This document shows, piece by piece, positions 8,478 to 17,926 of a DNA stretch of 64,000 nucleotides. The notes below the pieces were generated by a model. That model did not search any database. It saw nothing but the letters and a program-made list of their open reading frames with translations, and was not told the origin of the DNA. The stretch lies in NCBI RefSeq assembly GCF_900116705.1, contig NZ_FPBP01000009.1:1-64000 (forward strand), in the 5' to 3' direction. This stretch comes from Halomonas korlensis. GTDB taxonomy: Bacteria > Pseudomonadota > Gammaproteobacteria > Pseudomonadales > Halomonadaceae. The stretch's first letter is position 1; each line of letters begins with the position of its first letter. A program made the position numbers and the translations under genes.

Positions 8478-9251
8478 CTATAAACGCATCTCGATGCCGC
8501 GCTCGGCCATGTAGCGCTTGGCCTCGGGGATGGTGTACTCGCCGAAATGGAAGATGCTGGCGGCGAGTACGGCATCGGCCCCACCCTTGGTCACCCCTTC
8601 GACCAGATGATCCAGATTGCCGACCCCGCCTGAGGCGATCACCGGCACGGTGACGGCCTCGCTGATCGCCAGTGTCACGCCCAGGTCGAAGCCGACCTTG
8701 GTGCCGTCGCGGTCCATGCTGGTCAGCAGCAGCTCGCCGGCGCCGTAGTCGACCATCTTCTTCGCCCATTCCACGGCGTCAAGGCCGGTGGGTCGGCGTC
8801 CGCCATGGGTGAAGATCTCCCAGCGGTCCGGCTCGCCCTCGGCGGACACCTTCTTGGCATCGATGGCCACCACGATACATTGGCTGCCGAAACGCTCGGC
8901 CGCCTCATGGACGAAATCGGGGTTGGTCACCGCCGCGGTGTTGATCGATACCTTGTCGGCGCCGGCGTTGAGCATGGTGCGGATGTCGTCGCAGCTGCGG
9001 ATGCCGCCGCCCACGGTCAGCGGAATGAACACCTCGCCAGCGATGCGCTCGACCATCTCCACGGTAGTGTCGCGATCCTCGTGGCTGGCGGTGATATCGA
9101 GAAAGGTGATCTCGTCGGCGCCCTGCTGGTTGTAGCGTTGGGCGATCTCCACCGGGTCACCGGCGTCGCGGATGCCGATGAAGTTGACACCCTTGACCAC
9201 GCGGCCGGCGTCGACATCGAGGCAGGGGATGATGCGCTTGGCGAGTCCCAT
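8478..9251 (-). CDS. hisF: Imidazole glycerol phosphate synthase, cyclase subunit
   Basis: A 257-residue (beta/alpha)8 barrel that uses ammonia from HisH to close the imidazole ring, giving IGP and AICAR. The catalytic aspartates are visible in [15 protein letters not shown] and SMDRDGTK, and the phosphate-binding glycines in VTVGGGIRS and VIASGGVG. It is the last gene of the minus-strand hisB-hisH-hisA-hisF cluster, 3 bases from hisA. Confidence 0.97.
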   Translation of the reverse strand: MGLAKRIIPCLDVDAGRVVKGVNFIGIRDAGDPVEIAQRYNQQGADEITFLDITASHEDRDTTVEMVERIAGEVFIPLTVGGGIRSCDDIRTMLNAGADKVSINTAAVTNPDFVHEAAERFGSQCIVVAIDAKKVSAEGEPDRWEIFTHGGRRPTGLDAVEWAKKMVDYGAGELLLTSMDRDGTKVGFDLGVTLAISEAVTVPVIASGGVGNLDHLVEGVTKGGADAVLAASIFHFGEYTIPEAKRYMAERGIEMRL

Positions 9252-9254
9252 AGT

Positions 9255-10004
9255 TCAGCTCCCGGTCCGGTTGACGAGGTCATCGCATAGCCGCTGGCCG
9301 GCGGCCAGGTCCAGCGAGCCCTCATAAATGGCCCGCCCGGTGATGGCGCCGAGAATGCCCGGCTCGCCGGTGGCGACCAATTCGCGCAGGTCATCGAGGT
9401 TGGTGACGCCGCCCGAGGCGATCACCGGCAAACCGCCTTCGCGGGCAAGCTCGGCGGTGGCTGCGACGTTGACGCCGGACAACATGCCGTCGCGGGCGAT
9501 ATCGGTGTAGACGATGCTGGAGACGCCGTCGTCGGCGAAGCGCTTGGCCAGGTCGGTCGCCTTCAAGGTGGAGACCTCGGCCCAGCCGTCGGTAGCCACA
9601 TAGCCGTCACGAGCGTCCAGGCCGACGATTACGTGGCCGGGAAAGGCGCGGCACATCTCGCCGACGAACTCGGGTTCCTTGACGGCCTTGGTGCCAATGA
9701 TCACGTAGGAGACGCCTGCCGCGAGATAATGTTCGATCGTCTCGGCGGAGCGAATCCCGCCACCGATCTGAATCGGCAGTTCAGGCCAGGCGCGGGCGAT
9801 GGCGGTAACGGCCTCGCCGTTGACCGGGCTGCCCTCGAAGGCACCGTTGAGATCGACCAGGTGCAGGCGACGCGCGCCAGCTTCCACCCAGCGGGCAGCC
9901 ATGGCCACCGGATCATCGCCGTAGGTGGTGGCGTCGTCCATGCGGCCCTGCTTGAGACGCACGCACTTGCCGTCCTTGAGATCGATGGCGGGAATTACCA
10001 GCAT
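9255..10004 (-). CDS. hisA: Phosphoribosylformimino-5-aminoimidazole carboxamide ribotide isomerase
   Basis: A 249-residue barrel enzyme catalysing the Amadori rearrangement of ProFAR to PRFAR. Visible are the first catalytic Asp in [14 protein letters not shown], the second in [10 protein letters not shown], and the phosphate sites IQIGGGIRS and VIASGGVT. It is homologous to HisF, which it precedes by 3 bases. It is separated from hisH by a 76-base spacer holding a tandem repeat. Confidence 0.97.
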   Translation of the reverse strand: MLVIPAIDLKDGKCVRLKQGRMDDATTYGDDPVAMAARWVEAGARRLHLVDLNGAFEGSPVNGEAVTAIARAWPELPIQIGGGIRSAETIEHYLAAGVSYVIIGTKAVKEPEFVGEMCRAFPGHVIVGLDARDGYVATDGWAEVSTLKATDLAKRFADDGVSSIVYTDIARDGMLSGVNVAATAELAREGGLPVIASGGVTNLDDLRELVATGEPGILGAITGRAIYEGSLDLAAGQRLCDDLVNRTGS

Positions 10005-10021
10005 ATCAGTGTCCTTGGTTG

Positions 10022-10069
10022 GCGCGGTCTCGGGCGCCTGTAAATGCGCGGCCTCGGGTGCCTGTAAAG
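10022..10069. repeat. 24-bp tandem repeat in the hisH-hisA spacer
   Basis: Two adjacent 24-bp units (10022-10045 and 10046-10069) differ at three positions and share GCGCGG-CTCGGG-GCCTGTAAA. They make up most of the only sizeable gap inside the his operon. No coding or terminator function is evident. Confidence 0.85.
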
Positions 10070-10080
10070 AGCAGCGCCGT

Positions 10081-10722
10081 TCAGGGCGCCCAGTTCACGA
10101 AGTTTTCCAGCAAGCGCAGGCCAGCACGAGAGCTTTTTTCCGGGTGGAACTGGACCGCAAAGGTGGCGTCGCGACCGATGGCCACATGAGCCGTGACTCG
10201 GCCATAGTCGGTGCTGCCGAACACCGTGGCATCGTCGGCGGCCGCTACATAATAGCTGTGGACGAAATAGAAGTGTTCGTCCTGGTCGATGCCGTTCCAG
10301 AGCGGGTGGGCATGGTGCTGGTGAGCCAGGTTCCAGCCCATGTGCGGCACCTTCAGCCGGTGGCCGTGATCGTCGCGCATATCGGCCGGGAAGCGCTTTA
10401 CGTTGCCGGCCAGGAACCCCAGGCAGTCGATGCCACCATTTTCCTCGCTGCGGTCCAGCAGCATCTGCTGGCCGACACAGATACCGAGCAGCGGCTTGTC
10501 CTGGCGGGCGAGCAGTTCCTGGACCAGGCCGCGCAGGTCGGTGCGCTCCAACTCGCCCATGCAGTCGCGAATCGCCCCCTGGCCGGGAAGCACCAGACGC
10601 GTTGCGCCGCGGATGCAGCGGGGGTCGCGGGTGATGATCACGTTCTCGTGGGTGACGTGCTCCAGTGCCTTGGCGACAGAATGCAGGTTGCCCATTCCGT
10701 AGTCGATGACGGCAATGGTCAT
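10081..10722 (-). CDS. hisH: Imidazole glycerol phosphate synthase, glutaminase subunit
   Basis: A 213-residue class I glutamine amidotransferase supplying ammonia to HisF. The Cys nucleophile is in [11 protein letters not shown] and the His/Glu pair in [10 protein letters not shown]. The N-terminal [10 protein letters not shown] is the standard HisH opening. It sits between hisB and hisA in the minus-strand operon. Confidence 0.97.
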   Translation of the reverse strand: MTIAVIDYGMGNLHSVAKALEHVTHENVIITRDPRCIRGATRLVLPGQGAIRDCMGELERTDLRGLVQELLARQDKPLLGICVGQQMLLDRSEENGGIDCLGFLAGNVKRFPADMRDDHGHRLKVPHMGWNLAHQHHAHPLWNGIDQDEHFYFVHSYYVAAADDATVFGSTDYGRVTAHVAIGRDATFAVQFHPEKSSRAGLRLLENFVNWAP

Positions 10723-10753
10723 GAAGCGCTCCTCGTGTGATCGTTCGGTGTGC

Positions 10754-11347
10754 TCAGAGGCAACCCTTGGTAGAGGGCATCTGCCCAGCCATGCGCGGGT
10801 CTTGTGTCACGGCCATGCGCAGCGCGCGGCCGAACGCCTTGAAAACGGTCTCGGCCTGATGGTGGGCATTGTCGCCCTTCAGATTGTCGATATGCAGAGA
10901 GACCCGGGCATGATTGACGAAGCCCTGAAAGAACTCCCGGAACAGCTGGGTATCCAGCCGACCGACGGCGGCGCGGGTGAATTCGACATTCATGAACAGT
11001 CCCGGTCGCCCGGAAAAGTCTACCACGACCCGCGACAGGGCTTCGTCCAGCGGAACATAGGCGTGCCCGTAACGATAAATGCCACGCTTGTCGCCGATGG
11101 CCTGATCGAAGGCCTGGCCCAGGGTAATGCCCAGATCCTCGACAGTATGGTGATCGTCGATATGCAGATCGCCTGATGCGGTGATGTCCAGATCGATCAA
11201 CCCATGGCGGGCCACCTGATCGAGCATATGATCGAGGAATGGCACACCGGTATCGCATGTCAGGCGACCCTCTCCATCGAGGTTGATTGTCGCCGTTATC
11301 CGGGTTTCGGTGGTGTCACGGATGATCGTCGCGATACGCTCGGACAT
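10754..11347 (-). CDS. hisB: Imidazoleglycerol-phosphate dehydratase
   Basis: A 197-residue monofunctional IGPD without the histidinol-phosphatase domain found fused in enterics. It has two metal-binding HHxxE-type motifs ([28 protein letters not shown]) and their second-half repeats. It is the first gene of the his cluster. A TATAAT on the minus strand at 11450-11455 is a candidate -10 for the operon, but no good -35 is seen. Confidence 0.96.
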   Translation of the reverse strand: MSERIATIIRDTTETRITATINLDGEGRLTCDTGVPFLDHMLDQVARHGLIDLDITASGDLHIDDHHTVEDLGITLGQAFDQAIGDKRGIYRYGHAYVPLDEALSRVVVDFSGRPGLFMNVEFTRAAVGRLDTQLFREFFQGFVNHARVSLHIDNLKGDNAHHQAETVFKAFGRALRMAVTQDPRMAGQMPSTKGCL

Positions 11348-11534
11348 GTCGGGGCTCCAGCGCTATGGCGCTTGTCATAGGTAACCGATGCCTGCACCGG
11401 AATAAGTAGCACGGCGACTGACAGCTGTGCCTGACGCCGCGAGCCTGCCATTATAGAGAATCGCCCGCCCCATCCGCTACAATGCGCCCCATTCAGTATT
11501 GGCCGGTCCGCTTCATGGCCAGGGAGGTCCACAC

Positions 11535-11987
11535 ATGCCGGTGACACTCCAGCAGCTCGACCGGAGCGCCTGGGAGGCCGATCCCCAGGCCAGGCTCGAT
11601 CTCGCCCGCATCTATGCCGACGCTCCCAGCGAGCGACTACCGCTGCCGGTGGATGATTTCATCCATGAACACCTGTTTGCCGGGCATTTCTATTTCTGTG
11701 CCCGGTTCGGCGAGCACTTGCTAGGCGCCGTGGCGGTACAGGACAGTGGCGAGGCCTGGTGGCTTTCGCACCTGTGCGTTCGCAAGTCGACCCGACGTAG
11801 CGGGGTCGGATCACGCCTGCTGGCGTTGGTCGGCGAGTCAGCGAGTCTCCAGGGACGCTGGATGCGGGTATTTGCCTCACAGCTGCCCGTGGCCGATCAG
11901 GTGCTGCTCTCCCGGCTCGGCTATCGGCTGACCCCGGCGGGTGATTATTTCGAACTCAACCTTCCAGGCAAGGGAGATAGTGAATGA
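11535..11987 (+). CDS. panZ: PanZ/PanM-type GNAT acetyl-CoA-binding protein
   Basis: 150 residues of GNAT fold. The region FCARFGEHLLGAVAVQDSG followed by LCVRKSTRRSGVGSRLL matches the CoA-binding loop (R-x-x-G-x-G) and layout of PanZ, the acetyl-CoA-dependent activator and regulator of PanD maturation in pantothenate synthesis. The ATG at 11535 has an AGGGAGG Shine-Dalgarno. Its stop overlaps the asmA start (ATGA). The PanZ role is from family resemblance; a generic acetyltransferase is possible. Confidence 0.7.
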   Translation: MPVTLQQLDRSAWEADPQARLDLARIYADAPSERLPLPVDDFIHEHLFAGHFYFCARFGEHLLGAVAVQDSGEAWWLSHLCVRKSTRRSGVGSRLLALVGESASLQGRWMRVFASQLPVADQVLLSRLGYRLTPAGDYFELNLPGKGDSE

Positions 11988-14341
11988 AACGGATTTTGCG
12001 GACCCTGCTGGCCGCGGTCGGCATTCTCGCGCTGGTGATGGTCGGGGCGGTGATCTATGTCACCACCTTCTTCGATCCCGAGGATTTAAAGCCCCGATTG
12101 ATCGAAGTGGTCCGCGAGCAGAGCGGCCTTGAGCTGACGCTCGAGGGCCCGCTGAGCTGGTCATTCTATCCGCGCCTGGGTGTCAGGGTGGAAAAGGCTG
12201 AGGCCTGGCTGCCAGACCAGGAAATCGAGGAAGAAACCCATTTTGCCGCCTTCAACCATGCCGAAGTCAGCCTCTCCTTTACGCCATTGCTGCGCGGTGA
12301 GATCGCCATCGATGGCCTGACGCTGGACGGCCTGCGGCTGAATCTGGAGCGCGACGAGCAGGGGCGTGGCAACTGGGAAGTGCTGGTCGAGCGGCTCTCC
12401 GAACGCAGCGAGGAGGCGGAAGGAGCCCTGTCGCCGGCCAGCGCTGGCCCCAATCCCGAGGGCGACGCTGAAGAGGGCCGGCTGGCCGTGGCACTCAATA
12501 TCGCCAGCGTCCGACTGCGTGACGGTGAGGTTCGCTTCCGCGATCTGCAGGCGAACCAGGAGTGGCGGCTCGACAGCCTCGATATCGGCGGCAGCAACGT
12601 CAATCCCAGCGGTCCCTTCCCGCTCGAGGCCTCATTCAAGGCTTTCCTGTTTGATGAACTCGACTCGGAAGAGCAGGCGCTCGAGCCGCAGCTGGAGAGC
12701 GATGTCGCTTTCAAGAGCCGGGTGGACCTAGGGCTTGCCGAGGAGCGTTATGTGCTCGAGGACCTCAACCTGACCAGCGCCACTCGCCTTGGTGAATACG
12801 TCGACGAGCAGCAGGCTAACCTGCAGAGCAGCGAGATGATCATTGATGTCGCCGAGAATCGCTGGCAACTCGAGGAGGCCAAGCTCGACGTCAGCCTGCA
12901 CCACCCGCGCCTGGGTGAGAAGCCCATGCCGCTGTCACTGGGCTTCGAGCTGGATGCCGACCTCGCGGAACAGGTGGCCCAGTTCCGCGAGCTGGAGTTG
13001 ACCGGGGAAAATGGTCTGGAGCTCAGCGGTACACTCAAGGTGACCGAGCTGTTCGACGCACTCTCCTACAGTGGCCAGATGAACCTGGCACCACTGTCGC
13101 TGCGCCCCTGGCTGACTCGGCTCGATATGCTGCCCAACATGGCCAGCGATTCGGCACTAGGTGACGTGGCGCTGACCAGCCCCTATGAAGGGGATCTGGA
13201 ACGTCTCGACTTGACCGGACTAACCCTCGTACTGGACGACAGTACTTTCACCGGTCGCCTGGGAGCCGCTTTCGATGGCGAGTCACTGGATTTCGATCTG
13301 GAGGGCGATAGCCTCGACCTCGATACGTATCTGCCACCCGCCGAGCCGAACGCTGACACGGCACGAGTGCCTTCCTTGCCGGGTATCGAGCGGGCCTATG
13401 CGCAGCCGTCGGGCGCCCTGGTGCCCGACGAATGGTTGGCGGCGCTCGACCTGGAAGGTGAACTGCGCCTCGCGGAGCTTCAACTGATGGATCTGGAGTT
13501 TCTGGATGTCCAGCTGACGCTATCCGGCAGTGACGGCCGCCAACGGTTGGTCGATTTCGCCTCGAGCTTCTACGAGGGCGAGCTGGCGGCCAGTGGCGAG
13601 CTGGACCTGCGTGAAGCGCCGTTGCGCTGGTCGCTGTCTCCGCGGCTCTCGCGCGTAGGTCTCGAGCCGCTGCTCGAGGCGCTGGGCGAACAGTCTCCGC
13701 CGCTGCGTGGTCGTCTGTCGATGGACGGCGATCTCGGCGCCCGAGGTAATGTCCTGGCTGAGCTCAAGCGCAGCCTGAGCGGCAACCTGGCGGCTCGCCT
13801 GGAGGAAGGCGCCATTCTCGAGACCAACGTGTCCCAAGTGCTGTGCAGCGCCGTCGCGACCCTCGAGGGCGAGCAGACCAGCCGTGAGTGGAGCGAGGAC
13901 ACCCGTTTCGATCGCGCCGAGGCGAGCTTCGTGATCCGTGACGGCACCGTGGAGAGCGACGATCTGACCGTCACGATTCCCGGCATCGAAGTGGGGGGTG
14001 AAGGGCAACTCGACATCGTCAGCGAGCAGTTCGACGTGCGCGCCGCGGCCCGCTTCGTGAATACCGCCGATGCTGCCTGCGAAGTGAATCCGCGTCTCGA
14101 GCGGGTGCCTTTCCCGGTGCGCTGTGAAGGCAGCCTGAGCGGCGACAATAGCGAGTGGTGCCGTTTCGACCGCGGGGCGCTGCAAGATACGCTGGCCGAG
14201 TTCTTGCGTAACGAAGCCTCGCAGCGTGCCGGTGAGGAAGCTGAACAGCGCCTCGAAGGCGCCCTAGAGGGGCTCGACGAGCGTATTGGCGAGGAGGCGG
14301 GTGGGGAGCTCCGCGATGCCCTGCGGGGTCTTTTCAACTGA
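11984..14341 (+). CDS. AsmA-family envelope protein
   Basis: 785 residues with one N-terminal membrane anchor (about residues 5-29) and a long periplasmic body. The opening FFDPEDLKPRLIEVVREQSG and the C-terminal block with VGGEGQLDIVSEQFDVRAAARF are typical of AsmA proteins, bridge-like beta-groove proteins linked to phospholipid transport and outer-membrane assembly. The extreme C-terminus is a charged helix. It overlaps the upstream panZ-like gene by four bases. Confidence 0.88.
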   Translation: MKRILRTLLAAVGILALVMVGAVIYVTTFFDPEDLKPRLIEVVREQSGLELTLEGPLSWSFYPRLGVRVEKAEAWLPDQEIEEETHFAAFNHAEVSLSFTPLLRGEIAIDGLTLDGLRLNLERDEQGRGNWEVLVERLSERSEEAEGALSPASAGPNPEGDAEEGRLAVALNIASVRLRDGEVRFRDLQANQEWRLDSLDIGGSNVNPSGPFPLEASFKAFLFDELDSEEQALEPQLESDVAFKSRVDLGLAEERYVLEDLNLTSATRLGEYVDEQQANLQSSEMIIDVAENRWQLEEAKLDVSLHHPRLGEKPMPLSLGFELDADLAEQVAQFRELELTGENGLELSGTLKVTELFDALSYSGQMNLAPLSLRPWLTRLDMLPNMASDSALGDVALTSPYEGDLERLDLTGLTLVLDDSTFTGRLGAAFDGESLDFDLEGDSLDLDTYLPPAEPNADTARVPSLPGIERAYAQPSGALVPDEWLAALDLEGELRLAELQLMDLEFLDVQLTLSGSDGRQRLVDFASSFYEGELAASGELDLREAPLRWSLSPRLSRVGLEPLLEALGEQSPPLRGRLSMDGDLGARGNVLAELKRSLSGNLAARLEEGAILETNVSQVLCSAVATLEGEQTSREWSEDTRFDRAEASFVIRDGTVESDDLTVTIPGIEVGGEGQLDIVSEQFDVRAAARFVNTADAACEVNPRLERVPFPVRCEGSLSGDNSEWCRFDRGALQDTLAEFLRNEASQRAGEEAEQRLEGALEGLDERIGEEAGGELRDALRGLFN

Positions 14342-14405
14342 GCACAAGATTTGTCCCGCATCGGCCCTGACCGACGCTTTTTTTCGCCTTGATTCTGGAG
14401 CAAGC

Positions 14406-15524
14406 ATGACGCAAATGCCGCCCCCAGTGCTCGCACCCGACGTCTTCCAGCGTCGCCTGCTGGGGTGGTTCGACGCTCACGGGCGTCATGACCTGCCTTG
14501 GCAGCATGAACGCACGCCCTACCGGGTCTGGGTCTCGGAAATCATGCTGCAGCAGACCCAAGTCGCCACGGTGATTCCTTATTTCGAACGTTTCATGGCA
14601 CGCTTTCCTAATGTGCTGGCGTTGGCGGGCGCCTCGCAGGATGAAGTGCTGCATTTGTGGACCGGGCTTGGCTATTACGCGCGCGGGCGCAACCTGCACA
14701 AGGCGGCGCGAGTGGTCGTCGACGAGCATGGCGGCGAGTTCCCCGTTCACAATCTGGACGACATGGCCGCCTTGCCGGGCATCGGGCGCTCCACCGCCGG
14801 GGCAATCATCGCCCAGAGCACCGGCCAGCGGGCGACGATCCTCGATGGCAACGTCAAGCGCAGCCTGAGTCGCTTGCATGCCGTTGAAGGCTGGCCCGGG
14901 CGTCCGGCGGTGGAGCGCCGGCTCTGGGCCCTGGCCGAGCATTTTACCCCTCGCGAGCGGCTGGTCGACTATACCCAGGCGATGATGGATTTTGGGGCAA
15001 CGCTGTGCCGCCGTGGTCGCCCCGATTGCGCCCGCTGCCCCTTCAACGATGTCTGTCTCGCCCATGAGCGCGGCGAGGAGCGACGCTTTCCCGAGTCCAA
15101 ACCCAGCAAGGCCCTCCCCACGCGCACGACCCTCATGCTGTTGCTGTGCGACGACGACGGCCGTGTGCTGCTCGAGCAGCGTCCGCCCTCGGGGCTCTGG
15201 GGTGGGCTCTGGGGCTTGCCGCAGTTCGATGACGGCGAATCGCTGCGCGCCTGGCTGGATGCCCGAGCGCCAGGTGCCAAGCTGGCCCCGAGCTGGGCGT
15301 CTTTCACCCATGTGTTCAGTCACTTCCGCCTGGACATCACGCCTCAGCCGGCACGGATTGCCCGATTAGATGCCGTCGGCGAAGCCCAGCGCTGGTACGA
15401 TCCCGAGCAGCCGGACAGCATCGGCCTGGCGGCCCCGGTGAAGGCGCTCTTGAGCTCGCTTGCGCCCTTCACGCTCACCGCCCCCGCCGGCCCCGAACCC
15501 CTTCACCAGGAGTATTCTTCATGA
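14406..15524 (+). CDS. mutY: A/G-specific adenine DNA glycosylase
   Basis: A 372-residue base-excision enzyme removing adenine opposite 8-oxoguanine. Recognisable are the N-terminal EIMLQQTQVATV, the helix-hairpin-helix LPGIGRSTAGAI, a catalytic Asp in YTQAMMDFGA, the iron-sulfur cysteines (C-x6-C-x2-C-x5-C, CRRGRPDCARCPFNDVC), and a C-terminal NUDIX-like domain with GLWGGLWGLPQF. The ATG at 14406 has a TGGAG ahead of it. The stop overlaps the yggX start, as in many gammaproteobacteria. Confidence 0.97.
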   Translation: MTQMPPPVLAPDVFQRRLLGWFDAHGRHDLPWQHERTPYRVWVSEIMLQQTQVATVIPYFERFMARFPNVLALAGASQDEVLHLWTGLGYYARGRNLHKAARVVVDEHGGEFPVHNLDDMAALPGIGRSTAGAIIAQSTGQRATILDGNVKRSLSRLHAVEGWPGRPAVERRLWALAEHFTPRERLVDYTQAMMDFGATLCRRGRPDCARCPFNDVCLAHERGEERRFPESKPSKALPTRTTLMLLLCDDDGRVLLEQRPPSGLWGGLWGLPQFDDGESLRAWLDARAPGAKLAPSWASFTHVFSHFRLDITPQPARIARLDAVGEAQRWYDPEQPDSIGLAAPVKALLSSLAPFTLTAPAGPEPLHQEYSS

Positions 15525-15793
15525 GCCAGACCGTTTTCTGTCGCAAGTATCAGCAGGATCTAGAGGCCCTGCCGTTTCCCCCTCTGCCTGGCAAAAAGGG
15601 CCAGGAGATCCAGGCCAGTGTATCGAAACAGGCCTGGGAGGAATGGCAGGCGCTGCAGACCCGGTTGATCAACGAAAAGCATCTCAACATGCTCGAGCCT
15701 TCCTCCCGGGAGTACCTGATGGAGCAGATGGAACGTTTCCTCGACAATCGCGAGACCGACCAGGCCGAAGGCTATGTGCCGCGCGACAACTGA
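15521..15793 (+). CDS. yggX: Fe(II)-trafficking protein YggX
   Basis: 90 residues, the standard length, starting MSQTVFCRKYQQDLEALPFPPLPG, which includes the family's conserved cysteine. It protects iron-sulfur clusters from oxidation and is classically coupled to mutY, whose product carries such a cluster. Here the two genes overlap by four bases. Confidence 0.96.
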   Translation: MSQTVFCRKYQQDLEALPFPPLPGKKGQEIQASVSKQAWEEWQALQTRLINEKHLNMLEPSSREYLMEQMERFLDNRETDQAEGYVPRDN

Positions 15794-15853
15794 CCTGGCT
15801 TCTGGCCTTCGCTGAGCGCCAGGCCCCGCCATCTTTTTGAAACGAAAGGGGGG

Positions 15854-15882
15854 TTGACGAAAACGGCCCCTTGGGGTTTAAT
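15854..15882 (+). promoter_or_regulatory. Promoter of the tRNA-Phe-Gln-Thr operon
   Basis: TTGACG (15854-15859) and TTTAAT (15877-15882) are separated by 17 bases. A GC-rich discriminator follows, and tRNA-Phe starts about 17 bases downstream. This is a near-consensus sigma-70 stable-RNA promoter. Confidence 0.8.
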
Positions 15883-15898
15883 ACGCACCGTTGGCAGC

Positions 15899-15974
15899 GG
15901 CCAGATAGCTCAGTTGGTAGAGCAGGGGATTGAAAATCCCCGTGTCGGCGGTTCGATTCCGTCTCTGGCCACCA
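15899..15974 (+). tRNA. tRNA-Phe (GAA)
   Basis: A 76-nt cloverleaf with acceptor GGCCAGA/TCTGGCC, anticodon GAA, the GGTTCGATTCC T-arm and an encoded CCA. Confidence 0.96.
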
Positions 15975-15981
15975 CAACTGC

Positions 15982-16056
15982 TGGGGTATAGCCAAGTGGT
16001 AAGGCACCGGTTTTTGGTATCGGCATTCCCAGGTTCGAATCCTGGTACCCCAGCCA
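15982..16056 (+). tRNA. tRNA-Gln (TTG)
   Basis: A 75-nt cloverleaf with acceptor TGGGGTA/TACCCCA, anticodon TTG in the loop TTTTGGT, the T-arm AGGTTCGAATCCT and an encoded CCA. It is the middle gene of the three-tRNA operon. Confidence 0.95.
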
Positions 16057-16101
16057 CGCCAACCCTTTTCCGATTCTGTATCTCGTGCGAGTCGGTCCCG
16101 A

Positions 16102-16178
<77 letters not shown>

Positions 16179-16214
16179 AGAAACATCGGGAAAAACAACG
16201 AGATAGTTATTATG

Positions 16215-16238
16215 AAAACCGCCTTCCGGGGCGGTTTT
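16215..16238 (+). terminator. tRNA-operon terminator, prophage-borne copy
   Basis: Hairpin AAAACCGCC/GGCGGTTTT followed by a T run, 38 bases after tRNA-Thr. A diverged copy lies at the matching position beyond attR (56440-56463). After integration this phage copy ends the tRNA transcript. Confidence 0.88.
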
Positions 16239-16245
16239 TTCGTTT

Positions 16246-16305
16246 ATGCGTAACACCATGCGTAACAACTCGGCGCTTCCTACCTATCTCTACTACCCTA
16301 TCTCT
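16246..16305. repeat. Direct repeats next to attL, probable integrase arm sites
   Basis: ATGCGTAACA occurs at 16246-16255 and again at 16258-16267 (12-bp period). CCTATCTCT occurs at 16283-16291 and 16297-16305 (14-bp period). Closely spaced direct repeats beside the core of a P2/lambda-type att site are usual for arm-type Int or excisionase binding. Confidence 0.55.
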
Positions 16306-16345
16306 GCAGTAACTAAAAAAACCATACGCAGAGTTGGCTTATCTC

Positions 16346-16771
16346 ATGCTCGATTCGCAATACATGAAGGATCTGCTGCAGTCACTAAATGATGGCGGTT
16401 ATGTCGGCGTCAAAAATGACTCTTTATGGCATCAGTTCGTGGGTGACGACGATGACCAGCAGGGCCAAGCCCACAAGTTCGTGTATCACATGGACGAGTT
16501 ATACGGTGCGGGTCTGATGAGGCAAAGGAGCAGTCAAGCGGATGGCTGGGGGCACTGCCCAACGCTTTCCGGTAATTTCGATATCGCGTCAGTGCCCTTG
16601 GTGTTAACTCCTCTGGGTCAGGAGCTACTCGAAGAATTGAACAAGCCGAAAGGCTTGGAACGCTTTAAACAGGCTCTGCGGTCTGCGGGGGCTACGGCTG
16701 GCACTGAGGCTGTTCGTTACGCGACAGGTGCGATGCTGTCTGGGGGAGGCGCTGCAGCCGGCCTTGCCTAA
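16346..16771 (+). CDS. Hypothetical protein with winged-helix-like N-terminus, between attL and int
   Basis: 141 residues. The N-terminal half has a winged-helix-like pattern (YMKDLLQSLNDGGYV, FVYHMDELYGAGLM, VPLVLTPLGQELLEEL), resembling DUF2513-type proteins. The C-terminus is glycine/alanine-rich (GAMLSGGGAAAGLA) and could contact a membrane. The TTG at 16334 is an alternative start. Its stop directly abuts the integrase stop on the other strand. It is the only plus-strand gene at the left end and is probably cargo. No function is assigned. Confidence 0.55.
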   Translation: MLDSQYMKDLLQSLNDGGYVGVKNDSLWHQFVGDDDDQQGQAHKFVYHMDELYGAGLMRQRSSQADGWGHCPTLSGNFDIASVPLVLTPLGQELLEELNKPKGLERFKQALRSAGATAGTEAVRYATGAMLSGGGAAAGLA

Positions 16772-17926
16772 TCAGTCTTCGCCGGGGTGCGGTACCAGGG
16801 GGACGCTGAGGTCGTAGGTGTCCATCATGGAGGCAGATCGGTGGCCGCTGGCCTCTTGCTTGTCGTGCCGCGTGCCCCTGGTGTCGGTGATACCGCGGCG
16901 CTTGAGATCGTGTAGTCCGAAGCGCTGCCCGGCGGTGATCACCTTTTCGTCGATGGCCATCTTGATCAGCCGTTGCCAGGCGGTGTCGAGGCTCGACTTG
17001 CGCAGCTCACTTCCATCAGCGGCGACGATCAGCGGGCGGCTCTCGGGGTGCATGGGTACCGGGCGGCCCTTCGACTTCCAGATCCCGTCGCGTCGTTCGG
17101 TGGCGGCTTGCCAGGCGTTACGAAGGCGTGGGTACCAACGCACCACGTTGTCGCGGCTGCCCTTGCGGCGGTTTGTCAGCACACCGTCGACGGTGCTGTT
17201 GGCGTCGGAGAGCGTGACGACCTCGATGCCGCGCAAGCGCAGGATGTATGCCAACTCCATCACGATCCAGAGGTAAGGGGCGCAGGCGCCTTTTTCACCT
17301 CGGGTGCGCTGTCCGCGTTCTTTGGCGAAGGCGGTCAGCGTCGCAATGGTGGCCAGCTCTGGCAGGCGGCGCTGTTTCCGTTCTCGGGCCTGCTCGACGC
17401 CAGCCGCTGGGTTGATGTCGCAATGACCACGGTTGATTCCCCAGCGGAATAGCCTGCGCAGGTAGCGCAGCAGGTGATTGGCCTTGCTGGGTGTGCCTTC
17501 GGCGGCGATCTTGTCGACGAGACGTTGCACCAGGGCGGGCGTGAATTGCCGGGTGGGCAGGTCGCCCAGCGGCTTGCCGAGCTTGGTGGGTCGCTCGAGC
17601 AAGGCGTCGCGGCAGTAGTCATAATCGCTGCGAGTCTTGGGCGCGAGCGCCAGGTACTGCGCCGACTGGTGAAAACGATCGGCCAGGTAACGCAGCGTAT
17701 TGCGATCGATGCCATGGCGCTGCTCGACGATGCGATGCAGCTCGGAGAGCGTTGCCATGTGATCGGCGATGTTCTGCCGACGCTGGCGGCCGCCTTCGTC
17801 GCGGCTCAACAAATACCAACGCCCGTGACCACGGTGATCAAAATAGATACCCGCAGGGATCCGGCCCTGGTCGATATGGGCCGGAATGTGCGGGTTGTGC
17901 TTGCGTCGCCTGGCGGAAGACTTCAT
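16772..17926 (-). CDS. int: Phage tyrosine-type integrase
   Basis: A 384-residue site-specific recombinase acting at the tRNA-Thr att site. The catalytic domain shows Arg232 in ILRLRGIEV, a beta-hairpin Lys near 255 (NRRKGS), the box II motif HDLKRR at 339-344 (Lys at the HxxR position, Arg next to it), His362 in ASGHRS and the nucleophile Tyr371 in MMDTYD. The N-terminal arm-binding and core-binding domains are present. Its start overlaps the stop of the DUF4224 gene, so the two are cotranscribed at the end of the early minus-strand block. Confidence 0.95.
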   Translation of the reverse strand: MKSSARRRKHNPHIPAHIDQGRIPAGIYFDHRGHGRWYLLSRDEGGRQRRQNIADHMATLSELHRIVEQRHGIDRNTLRYLADRFHQSAQYLALAPKTRSDYDYCRDALLERPTKLGKPLGDLPTRQFTPALVQRLVDKIAAEGTPSKANHLLRYLRRLFRWGINRGHCDINPAAGVEQARERKQRRLPELATIATLTAFAKERGQRTRGEKGACAPYLWIVMELAYILRLRGIEVVTLSDANSTVDGVLTNRRKGSRDNVVRWYPRLRNAWQAATERRDGIWKSKGRPVPMHPESRPLIVAADGSELRKSSLDTAWQRLIKMAIDEKVITAGQRFGLHDLKRRGITDTRGTRHDKQEASGHRSASMMDTYDLSVPLVPHPGED

